From positions 18,456-82,455 of the forward strand of contig NZ_RSEJ01000010.1 of NCBI RefSeq assembly GCF_009910675.1: a stretch of DNA of 64,000 bases, written 5' to 3'. This DNA comes from Photobacterium alginatilyticum (GTDB taxonomy: Bacteria > Pseudomonadota > Gammaproteobacteria > Enterobacterales > Vibrionaceae). Made by a program: the position numbers and the translations under genes. Of this stretch, positions 1 to 6,666 are shown piece after piece; the first letter of the stretch is position 1; every line of letters begins with the position of its first letter. The notes beneath the pieces were generated by a model. That model searched no databases. It was not told where the DNA came from and saw nothing but the letters and a program-made list of their open reading frames with translations.

Positions 1-1
1 C

Positions 2-970
2 GGCTTTTCCGGTTTTGCCGTCGCATCTTATGATGATAACGATTCATATGATTACTCGTCGTATGAAAGTGATAGTTATGCGAGCACTGATACTGATAGT
101 GGTGAAGAGTACAACTCTTATGATGAACCTGTTGATGGTTCTTATGACGGGTACGTTGATGACTCTTATGACGAGCCTGTTGAAGACTCTTCTGATGATT
201 CGTATGAAGATGATAATACAGAGTATGACACCAAGGATGAACATTCTGACTACAAGCACGAAGAGCATTCTGGTGATGACGATGAAAATGACGCGGACAG
301 TAAACAGCGCTTAGCTCTCAACCTGGTCGGTAAAGGTGATATGTATGAAATGGACGTACCTGATATAGACGGTGATGAGCAGCCAGATCCCGCCTTTTGC
401 TTTGATGTTGATTTGAAAGAAATTGCAACGGGGGAGCTTGTCGGAACCGCGACAGATTGTTTGTCGAATATTGAGGACGGGCCCAATGGAGGCCTTCAGC
501 TTGTCGGAACAACCTTCTTTAAATTTCCTAACGGTACCATTGTGACTCGGGGTGACACCACAGTACAACCGGTAAACAAGCCAATAGTGACACCTGAAGG
601 CGAGGAAATAACGCACATTACTGGTGCCTCCAGTGACGAGAATGCAGTGATTAAAACATCGGGTGATTTTGCCTGGTACCAAGGTACGGTACGGCTGTCT
701 GGCATGGTGAACCTAACCGACTTCGGGGGCGGGGTTGGCGATCCTATCTTCTTTGATTGCCTATTTGTCCTTAACTTGGAAAAGATAGAGTTCAAGCGTC
801 CGTATTGGTATGACTGGTACAAAGAACGTTACAACAGAGATCACAACTGGAGACATCACGGACATCGACACTATGATGATAGAGATTCATCAGATGACTC
901 TGACAAAGACAAGGGTGATAGCTCCGACTACAGCATAGGCTATGGTTCCCACTCAGGCTACTGGCGCTAA
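2..970 (+). CDS. Secreted Asp/Ser/Tyr-rich protein with a possible AOC-like barrel (5' end missing)
   Basis: The frame is open from the first complete codon of the window to the TAA at 968-970, giving 322 residues, so the true start lies upstream. The first visible residues (GFSGFAVASYDD) look like the end of a signal peptide with an A-x-A type cleavage site. Next come about 95 residues of imperfect repeats rich in Asp, Glu, Ser and Tyr (units such as SYDEPVDGSYDG and SYDEPVEDSSDD). A compact domain of about 150 residues follows, with FKFPNGTIVTRGD, ITGASSDENAVI and FDCLFVLNL, which by eye resembles the beta-barrel of allene-oxide-cyclase/dirigent-like proteins; that is inference. The tail is rich in His, Arg, Asp and Tyr. 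An acidic exported protein that binds cations or the cell surface is possible, but function is unknown. A hairpin follows at 1003-1034. Confidence 0.7.
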   Translation, partial: GFSGFAVASYDDNDSYDYSSYESDSYASTDTDSGEEYNSYDEPVDGSYDGYVDDSYDEPVEDSSDDSYEDDNTEYDTKDEHSDYKHEEHSGDDDENDADSKQRLALNLVGKGDMYEMDVPDIDGDEQPDPAFCFDVDLKEIATGELVGTATDCLSNIEDGPNGGLQLVGTTFFKFPNGTIVTRGDTTVQPVNKPIVTPEGEEITHITGASSDENAVIKTSGDFAWYQGTVRLSGMVNLTDFGGGVGDPIFFDCLFVLNLEKIEFKRPYWYDWYKERYNRDHNWRHHGHRHYDDRDSSDDSDKDKGDSSDYSIGYGSHSGYWR

Positions 971-1002
971 TAGAACGTGTTTTCAGTGGAAGTGGTAAAT
1001 GG

Positions 1003-1034
1003 AAAGCCTAAGACAAAGTGTTTTAGGCTTTTTA
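1003..1034 (+). terminator. Rho-independent terminator of the Asp-rich gene
   Basis: Stem AAAGCCTAA (1003-1011) pairs with TTAGGCTTT (1023-1031) and is followed by further T residues. It sits 32 bases after the stop codon at 970. Its position also argues against any start near 999 for the next gene. Confidence 0.75.
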
Positions 1035-1112
1035 TATATATCTTGCATTTGCAGCGACAATTTCCCACTTTTTAGCTACTATCGATTCACGATTTATTCT
1101 GGTGATATTGAT

Positions 1113-1457
1113 ATGAGAATTTCTGTTGATGGTGGCTCCTTCAAGGTCGCAATTGAAACTGAGTTTGAAGGGCTAGTAGACGAGGCATCGGTTATCTATA
1201 ACGAGGCTCTTAAGCAGACGAAATCCAACGATAAAACGATTTTACGCTTCTTGCAGACCATTCTTGAGCACCGAGATAGCGATGATGCTATCGGCTATGC
1301 GGTACTGGGTTTGTTGGGGTGGTATCACGCGATGATCAACCCGGTAGAGAATCAAGATATCGAGCTGAACTTACCGAATATCTTGCCTCACCTTATTAAC
1401 CCGGCAGGTGATTTAACTGCATTCAGTGCCAATGAAAAGGGTACGTTTTTGCATTAA
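1113..1457 (+). CDS. Small conserved-looking protein of unknown function
   Basis: 114 residues starting at ATG 1113 (MRISVDGGSFKVAIETEFEG). An in-frame start at 999 would place the terminator hairpin of the previous gene inside the coding region, so the internal ATG is preferred although its ribosome site is weak. The protein is acidic, has no signal peptide and probably one hydrophobic helix around GYAVLGLLGWYHAMI. Predicted helices contain many Glu/Asp. I do not recognise a family. It stands alone between two hairpins, so it is probably transcribed by itself. The following gene is convergent. Confidence 0.6.
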   Translation: MRISVDGGSFKVAIETEFEGLVDEASVIYNEALKQTKSNDKTILRFLQTILEHRDSDDAIGYAVLGLLGWYHAMINPVENQDIELNLPNILPHLINPAGDLTAFSANEKGTFLH

Positions 1458-1474
1458 TGAATAATGCTCCAGCC

Positions 1475-1507
1475 ACCATTGCTGTACGACAGAAGTACAG
1501 CAATGGT
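1475..1507. terminator. Perfect 13-bp hairpin between convergent genes
   Basis: ACCATTGCTGTAC (1475-1487) and GTACAGCAATGGT (1495-1507) are exact inverse copies around a 7-base loop. It lies between the ends of the small gene (1457) and the CoA-disulfide reductase gene (1529), so a bidirectional terminator is likely, although neither side has a good T-run. Confidence 0.6.
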
Positions 1508-1528
1508 GTTGGTAAGCATACTTCTGCG

Positions 1529-3232
1529 TTATGCTTTTGCAAACTTATAGGTACGATAACCGCCAATTAAGTTGCGTGCCTGATAGCCGTTGTTGACGAG
1601 CTGACGATAGGCAACGTTACCCCGTAACCCTACCTGGCAAATCACGATGATTTCCTTGTCTTTGGGTAGCTCATCCATGCGATGGCGCAGACTGTCGACC
1701 GGGATGTTAATCGAGCCCTCAATAAAGCCAACGTTTTCAAGTTCAGCGGGATTACGGACATCCAGCAGCAGCTGGTTACCGGAAAGGCTATCAACTTCAT
1801 CAAAATGAATTGGCTTGGCATCGCCCTTGATGATGTTAGTCGCAACAAAAGCGGCCTGGTTAATGACATCTTTGGCACTGCCATAAGGCGGAGCATAAGT
1901 AAGTTCCAGGTGCTGTAGTTGTTCAACCGTCATACCGGCGCGTTGTGCCACGGCCATCACATCGATACGCTTGTCTACACCGTCTTTGCCCACTGCCTGG
2001 GCACCAAGGATCTTGCCCGTTTCAGGATCAAACAGCATTTTAAACGAGACAATCTCCGCACCGGGGTAGTAACTGGCATGGCTAGCGGTATGAACGTAAA
2101 CCTTTTCAAAGCGGATGCCTTCACGTTTGAGTGTTTTTTCATTCTTACCGGTCGAGGCAACGGCAAGATCGAAGATCTTACAAATCGCGGTGCCTTGTGT
2201 ACCTTGATAAGTTTCGTTGCGGCCAAGCATGTTGTCTGCTGCCATACGCCCCTGGCGGTTTGCCGGGCCAGCAAGCGGTACAAGGGTAGGGTTGCCTGTG
2301 ACGAAATCGGCTTCTTCTACGGCATCACCAACGGCGAAAATAGCTGGATCGCTTGTCTGCATATGCTCGTTGGTATAGATACCGCCAAGCTCACCGATTT
2401 TCAAACCGGCTTCGGCAGCAAGTGTTGTTTCCGGGCGCACACCGATAGCCATGATCAAGATATCAGTGTTTAGCGTATCGCCATTATTCAGGTTCAGTGT
2501 CAGCTCACCACAGAGATGCTGGTGCTCAGCGCTCTCGCCGGCATCTTCGTTGGCTACAGAGCCGCCAGAGATGTACTCGACAGACTCGAGTGCAACACCC
2601 AAGCGCAGATCGATGCCTTTATCGCGAATTTCTTGATGCGCAAAGCCTGCCATCTCCCTGTCAACGGGTGTCATGACCTGATCGGCCATCTCGACCAAGG
2701 TGGTTTTGATACCGAGCTGGTGGAACGCTTCCATCATTTCGAGGCCGATAAACCCGCCACCAACAACGGTAGCGTGTTCCGGCTTATTCATCTCGATCGT
2801 CTTAATGATCTTATCCATGTCCGGAATATTACGCAGAGAGTGGGTCAGCGGGTTATCAAGGCCAGGGATAGGCGGGATAATCGGTGCAGCACCGGGACTC
2901 AGTAGCAGGAAGTCGTAGCTTTCGACATACTCACTGTCATCCAGGGTGTTGCGGACAGTAACCGTTTTGTCGGCACGATTGATGCTGACCACTTCGTTCA
3001 TCACCCTCACATCGACATTGAAGCGGGCGAGGAAGCTTTCAGGCGTTTGCAGCAGCAGCTTACTGCGATCTTTGATATCGCCACCAATGTGGTATGGCAA
3101 GCCACAATTAGCAAATGAAACGAATTCACCGCGTTCAAACATGATGATTTCAGCGTCTTCGCTGAGACGACGAGCACGGGCGGCAGCAGATGCGCCGCCA
3201 GCTACGCCACCGATGATGAGGATTTTGGTCAT
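1529..3232 (-). CDS. CoA-disulfide reductase family flavoprotein with C-terminal rhodanese domain
   Basis: 567 residues from ATG 3232, preceded by GGAGAG; a longer in-frame reading to 3295 adds an unlikely 21-residue extension. Domains in order: FAD-binding fold (GGVAGG at residues 8-13), redox cysteine in SFANCGLPYHIGG (Cys43), NAD(P)H-binding fold (VVGGGFIGLEM), dimerisation domain, then a rhodanese domain with its active loop around Cys532 (ICQVGLRG). This arrangement is that of the CoADR-rhodanese/NADH-dependent persulfide reductase group, which reduces CoA or glutathione persulfides and polysulfides in the cytosol. It faces a YeeE/YedE sulfur transporter across a shared promoter region, which supports a role in handling sulfane sulfur. 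The precise substrate cannot be read from sequence. Confidence 0.9.
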   Translation of the reverse strand: MTKILIIGGVAGGASAAARARRLSEDAEIIMFERGEFVSFANCGLPYHIGGDIKDRSKLLLQTPESFLARFNVDVRVMNEVVSINRADKTVTVRNTLDDSEYVESYDFLLLSPGAAPIIPPIPGLDNPLTHSLRNIPDMDKIIKTIEMNKPEHATVVGGGFIGLEMMEAFHQLGIKTTLVEMADQVMTPVDREMAGFAHQEIRDKGIDLRLGVALESVEYISGGSVANEDAGESAEHQHLCGELTLNLNNGDTLNTDILIMAIGVRPETTLAAEAGLKIGELGGIYTNEHMQTSDPAIFAVGDAVEEADFVTGNPTLVPLAGPANRQGRMAADNMLGRNETYQGTQGTAICKIFDLAVASTGKNEKTLKREGIRFEKVYVHTASHASYYPGAEIVSFKMLFDPETGKILGAQAVGKDGVDKRIDVMAVAQRAGMTVEQLQHLELTYAPPYGSAKDVINQAAFVATNIIKGDAKPIHFDEVDSLSGNQLLLDVRNPAELENVGFIEGSINIPVDSLRHRMDELPKDKEIIVICQVGLRGNVAYRQLVNNGYQARNLIGGYRTYKFAKA

Positions 3233-3245
3233 TACACTCTCCAGT

Positions 3246-3391
3246 AAAATTAGACAATGCTGAAAGTCATTACGGCTTCGTCTTGTTTCTAGCATTGGAT
3301 ATCACTATAAAACCATCAATTAGCAATGTCTAATTTAAATTTATCTAATTTACTATTGACTATAAGTCATACTTTAGTAATCTCTAATTTA
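3246..3391. promoter_or_regulatory. Divergent promoter region with repeated TCTAATTTA operator-like motifs
   Basis: TCTAATTTA occurs at 3329-3337, 3344-3352 and 3383-3391, and an inverted relative (AAAATTAGA) at 3246-3254. The longer sequences AATTAGACAATGCT (3248-3261) and AGCAATGTCTAATT (3322-3335) are near-perfect inverse copies, one lying close to each gene. A candidate plus-strand promoter is TTGACT (3356-3361) with TAATCT (3378-3383), so the last repeat would overlap the -10 box. AT-rich repeats between a YeeE/YedE operon and a persulfide enzyme are what one expects for an ArsR-family persulfide sensor such as BigR/YgaV/SqrR; the regulator itself is not in this window. The link to that family is inference. 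Confidence 0.5.
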
Positions 3392-3434
3392 ATGAGGGCG
3401 GGAGTCGAACGAATTGAGAGAGTAGGAGGTTGTG

Positions 3435-3854
3435 ATGGGGTTTGAAATACCGTGGGATGCCTTGTTTGGAGGCATGCTGTTAGGGTTGTCTGCCAGCTTA
3501 TTGTTGATGTTTAGCGGCAGGGTCGCCGGGATCAGCGGGATTGTATCAGGCCTGCTAAAACCGGTAAGAGGTGAGGTGTTATGGCGGGTGCTGTTTGTCA
3601 TAGGGATGATATCAAGTGGTCTGCTGGCCGCTCAAATTGGGTTTGAATTGCCAGAAGTCTTGCCCGTCAGCTCTTTCTTTTGGGTAGGCATCGCAGGATT
3701 GCTGGTCGGCATAGGAACCAAAATAGGTAACGGATGCACCAGCGGCCACGGTATTTGCGGGATGGGACGTTTGTCTGGCCGATCGATTGTCGCCACATGT
3801 GTATTTATGGCAGTTGCTATTGCGACCGTGTTCGTTCGCATGCATTTGCTTTAA
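3435..3854 (+). CDS. YeeE/YedE family sulfur transporter, first half
   Basis: 139 residues. ATG 3435 lies 5 bases after a full AGGAGG (3424-3429); the GTG at 3432 is too close to it. The protein has about four membrane helices and the family's signature loop with conserved cysteines, NGCTSGHGICGMGRLS, near residue 100. YeeE/YedE (DUF395, TsuA-like) proteins carry thiosulfate or related sulfur species across the inner membrane using such cysteines. The second half is encoded by the next gene 23 bases on, so this is the split two-gene form. It is divergent from the CoA-disulfide reductase gene and shares its repeated operator-like motifs. Confidence 0.9.
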   Translation: MGFEIPWDALFGGMLLGLSASLLLMFSGRVAGISGIVSGLLKPVRGEVLWRVLFVIGMISSGLLAAQIGFELPEVLPVSSFFWVGIAGLLVGIGTKIGNGCTSGHGICGMGRLSGRSIVATCVFMAVAIATVFVRMHLL

Positions 3855-3877
3855 TGGCCTTTATTCGGAGATTGATA

Positions 3878-4360
3878 ATGAAAAAGTCATCACAGGCAAT
3901 TGCCTCACTTTTCGTTGCCCTTGTATCCGGTGTCTTGTTCGGTATGGGCATGATGATTTCGGGCATGGTTGACCCGCACCGGGTTATTGGGTTTTTAGAT
4001 ATTACCGGCGCATGGGATCCGAGCCTGATGTTTGTGATGGGTGGTGCATTGGCGGTGTTCATGCCGATCTATCTACTGGTGATAAAGAAACGTGCCGCCC
4101 CTGTATGCAGCGAACGATTTCAATTGTCAGAGAATCGTATGATTGATAAGAAGCTGGTGGGCGGTGCAGCAATGTTTGGTTTAGGCTGGGGGATTGCCGG
4201 GATTTGTCCTGGACCGGCTGTAACATCAATCTCAGGCCTGAACCCGTCGATGCTGGTGTTTATCGCTGCAATGCTGTTGGGTATGGTGATTGCTAATTTA
4301 GCAGTCAATAAGTACGGCAAGGCTAAGCCTGAAGAGGTTAGAGTTACTGCGCGAAGCTAA
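3878..4360 (+). CDS. YeeE/YedE family sulfur transporter, second half
   Basis: 160 residues from ATG 3878, with CGGAG seven bases upstream; longer in-frame readings run back into the previous gene and are rejected. Four to five hydrophobic segments are visible, and the family motif GWGIAGICPGPAVTSI carries the conserved cysteine near residue 110. It is expected to pair with the product of the preceding gene to form one complete DUF395 channel in the inner membrane. A bidirectional hairpin follows at 4381. The pair is the usual partner of rhodanese and persulfide enzymes in BigR-type operons, which agrees with the divergent neighbour. Confidence 0.9.
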   Translation: MKKSSQAIASLFVALVSGVLFGMGMMISGMVDPHRVIGFLDITGAWDPSLMFVMGGALAVFMPIYLLVIKKRAAPVCSERFQLSENRMIDKKLVGGAAMFGLGWGIAGICPGPAVTSISGLNPSMLVFIAAMLLGMVIANLAVNKYGKAKPEEVRVTARS

Positions 4361-4380
4361 GACGGTATAGAAATCAGTAA

Positions 4381-4402
4381 AAGGGCACAATTAAGTGCCC
4401 TT
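4381..4402. terminator. Bidirectional terminator between the YeeE operon and cobA
   Basis: AAGGGCAC (4381-4388), loop AATTAA, GTGCCCTT (4395-4402). On the minus strand it is followed by TTTT, so it can end the nitrite operon; on the plus strand it follows the YeeE/YedE stop by 20 bases. Confidence 0.8.
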
Positions 4403-4435
4403 CCCACCAAAAAAATAATTACCAAACTAACTCGA

Positions 4436-5194
4436 TTACTCCTGATTGAACCACTGCAATGATTCGCTCAATGTCGTCACGCTGCCGATAACAATCAAGG
4501 CCGGGCTTTGGGCGCTTTTTGCCACTACCGGCAGGTTAGCCAAACTACATGTAAGTACACGCTGCTCTTTACGAGTGCCGTTCTCGATAATCGTACAAGG
4601 GGTGTCTGCGGATAAACCGTGCGTGATCAGCTTGTCGCTAATATGGCCACTTTGCTTGAGTCCCATATAGAACACCAGCGTATTATTAGACTGTGCCAGT
4701 GATGTCCACTCAATTTCACGGCCATCTTTTTGTACGTGACCAGTAATAAACTGAACACTCTGTGCGTGGTCTCGGTGTGTCAGAGGGATCCCCGCATAAG
4801 CGGTTGCCCCTGCCGCTGCTGTGATGCCCGGAACAACTTCGTATTTGATGCCATGCTTGGCCAGTTCTTCCAGTTCCTCGCCACCACGGCCGAAGATAAA
4901 AGAGTCTCCGCCTTTTAGCCGAACGACACGCTTTCCAGCTTGCGCTTTGTCAACCAGGATCTGGTTGATCTGGTCTTGGGGAACGCAGTGATAGTCTAGC
5001 TTCTTACCGACATAAATCATTTCGGCATCAGGGCTGGCCAGCGCTAAAATTTCCGTTGATACCAGACGGTCGTAAACCACGACATCAGCTTGCTGAATCA
5101 CCCGGTGGCCCTTGACGGTAAGCAAGTCTGGATCACCCGGCCCCGCACCAACAAGGGAAACAAAACCGTTGTTTAACGATGTGTGAATAGTCAT
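4436..5194 (-). CDS. cobA: Uroporphyrinogen-III C-methyltransferase (SUMT)
   Basis: 252 residues. It uses S-adenosylmethionine to methylate uroporphyrinogen III twice to precorrin-2, the branch point to siroheme and cobalamin. Family signatures are all present: the N-terminal [38 protein letters not shown] and [21 protein letters not shown]. Unlike E. coli CysG there is no fused dehydrogenase/ferrochelatase part, so those steps must be encoded elsewhere. It is the last gene of the minus-strand nitrite group, 150 bases after nirC, which fits supply of siroheme to NirB. A hairpin in the nirC-cobA gap could lower its expression relative to nirBDC. Confidence 0.93.
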   Translation of the reverse strand: MTIHTSLNNGFVSLVGAGPGDPDLLTVKGHRVIQQADVVVYDRLVSTEILALASPDAEMIYVGKKLDYHCVPQDQINQILVDKAQAGKRVVRLKGGDSFIFGRGGEELEELAKHGIKYEVVPGITAAAGATAYAGIPLTHRDHAQSVQFITGHVQKDGREIEWTSLAQSNNTLVFYMGLKQSGHISDKLITHGLSADTPCTIIENGTRKEQRVLTCSLANLPVVAKSAQSPALIVIGSVTTLSESLQWFNQE

Positions 5195-5310
5195 AGCAAC
5201 GCCTATCAGTTCAAATTTGGGTATAAAGAGTAGAACTCGGCAAACTATCCTAAGGAGTTATTACTTTTTATAGCCAAAACAATACAATACATGGCGAAAG
5301 TTAAGACTGA

Positions 5311-5331
5311 CCCTGTACAGTCTGCACAGGG
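5311..5331. terminator. Weak hairpin between nirC and cobA
   Basis: CCCTGT (5311-5316) pairs with ACAGGG (5326-5331), 13 bases beyond the nirC stop. On the minus strand it is not followed by a clean T-run, so it may be only a partial terminator or an mRNA-stabilising end. Confidence 0.4.
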
Positions 5332-5344
5332 CCAAACTCGGTAA

Positions 5345-6199
5345 TTATTTAGTGCTAAATGCAGGTTCTGCGTGGATCTCTGCATCGTTTTCTACATCAA
5401 CAGCCGGTGCTGTTTTAGCATGAGTCAGGTACAGCGGCACACAGGTGAATAGAAGGCCACCAACCAGGTTACCCAGCACTGTCGGGATAAGGTTCCAGTT
5501 CAGCCAGGTTGCCACACCGAAATCAGCGCCTAGCATCATGCCTAGTGGGAACAGGAACATATTCACAACGGCGTGCTCAAAGACTAGCGCGAAGAAGATA
5601 AAGATTGGTAACCACATTGCTGCAATTTTGCCAGCGACAGAGCGAGCTGTCATGTTACCAATAACACCCAGACAAACCATTAAGTTACAAAGAATGCCTT
5701 TAACGAATACGGTGATCCAGCCATCCATTCCATGCTCGGCGTAACCCACAGTACGTGCTGTGGCGGCGGCAATGAATTTTTGACCGACGGCACCAGCTTC
5801 GACACTGAAGTTCATTGTGAACGTCAGGGCAACAAGGAAGGCAACAAGCAGTGAACCGATAAGGTTGCCCAGGCCAACATAGCCCCAACAGCGCAGGATA
5901 CGACTCCAGGTGATGCCTTTGCGGTTTTCAAGTTTAGCCAGTGGTGCAAGACCGAAAACACCTGTCAGCAGGTCGTAACCCATTAGGCTCAGAATACAAA
6001 AGCCGACCGGGAAGACCAGCGCTCCGACAATTCCTACACCGGTTTGTACGATAGTTGTTATGGCGACAACAACGGCAAGAGAAAGGATAATACCTGCCAT
6101 CATGCCACGTAAGACCAGGTCACGCGTAGATGTACGCACTTTCGCTTCGCCAGTGTCGATCATCGTCTGAACGAACTCAGCAGGTTTGTTATAAGACAT
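5345..6199 (-). CDS. nirC: Nitrite transporter, formate/nitrite channel family
   Basis: 284 residues from the ATG at 6199, which has AAGGA upstream; an in-frame extension to 6217 is discarded. Six membrane helices are apparent. The FNT family signature regions are visible as GILCNLMVCLGV and FEHAVVNMFLFPLGMMLG, the latter including the conserved region around the pore histidine. These pentameric inner-membrane channels move nitrite (or formate). Its place directly after nirBD argues for nitrite. About 140 bases separate it from nirD, with a marked stem-loop between, so the two parts of the operon may be processed or expressed at different levels. Confidence 0.9.
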   Translation of the reverse strand: MSYNKPAEFVQTMIDTGEAKVRTSTRDLVLRGMMAGIILSLAVVVAITTIVQTGVGIVGALVFPVGFCILSLMGYDLLTGVFGLAPLAKLENRKGITWSRILRCWGYVGLGNLIGSLLVAFLVALTFTMNFSVEAGAVGQKFIAAATARTVGYAEHGMDGWITVFVKGILCNLMVCLGVIGNMTARSVAGKIAAMWLPIFIFFALVFEHAVVNMFLFPLGMMLGADFGVATWLNWNLIPTVLGNLVGGLLFTCVPLYLTHAKTAPAVDVENDAEIHAEPAFSTK

Positions 6200-6251
6200 A
6201 ATAATCCTTATTATCAAAAGTTTAAAAATAAAAAGTTAAGATTGAATAGAC

Positions 6252-6312
6252 AAAGGCTCCCTTAACCTCACCTTCTTCTCCGTAAAAAATCAGTTCGGAG
6301 CAAGAAGCCTTT
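6252..6312. other. Intercistronic stem-loop between nirD and nirC
   Basis: CTTCTTCTCCG (6272-6282) pairs with CGGAGCAAGAAG (6296-6307) with one bulged base, and AAAGGCT (6252-6258) can pair with AGCCTTT (6306-6312); the two helices overlap by two bases and so compete. In the minus-strand message this lies between nirD and nirC. It could be a processing or stability element or partial terminator. Confidence 0.5.
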
Positions 6313-6340
6313 TAGCTATTAAATCTCGGCGATGGTTACC

Positions 6341-6664
6341 TTAAGCAGCAATCTCTACTTTGCTGCCAGTCACACGAGCTTTAAACGCTTTGATATTGAA
6401 GCGCTCATCTTCCATGCACATACCTGTGGCCAGGTTGAAGCGCTGCTTCTTTAGCGGGCTGGCTACCCAAAGCTCGCCCTGGTGCTCACAAATCAAGCCG
6501 CGTGATAGCACATTGGAACGGGCAAACGGGTCCATGTTGCTGATGGCAAAAACCTGCTCAGCGTCACTTGGGCGGAACACCGCTACCTGCTGCCCATTGA
6601 TTAGGGCACAAACACCGGTTCCAGGTGTGATGTCGGTGATATCGCAAACTTTTTCATAAGCCAT
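6341..6664 (-). CDS. nirD: Nitrite reductase (NADH) small subunit
   Basis: 107 residues with a Rieske-like fold. The usual Rieske CxH...CxxH ligands are missing (CEHQGELW is the remnant loop), as is normal for NirD. It is the partner of NirB in the cytoplasmic siroheme nitrite reductase that reduces nitrite to ammonium. The start at 6664 lies 2 bases after the nirB stop, with GGAGAA inside the end of nirB, which indicates translational coupling. Confidence 0.93.
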   Translation of the reverse strand: MAYEKVCDITDITPGTGVCALINGQQVAVFRPSDAEQVFAISNMDPFARSNVLSRGLICEHQGELWVASPLKKQRFNLATGMCMEDERFNIKAFKARVTGSKVEIAA

Positions 6665-6666
6665 GA

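Noticed and set aside
15..314. Met/Leu/Thr-rich open frame on the plus strand
   Set aside because: It is the shifted reading of the Asp/Ser/Tyr repeats; the frame open from base 2 gives a coherent exported protein.
999..1112. N-terminal extension of the 114-residue gene
   Set aside because: It would contain the terminator hairpin of the upstream gene and has no ribosome site.
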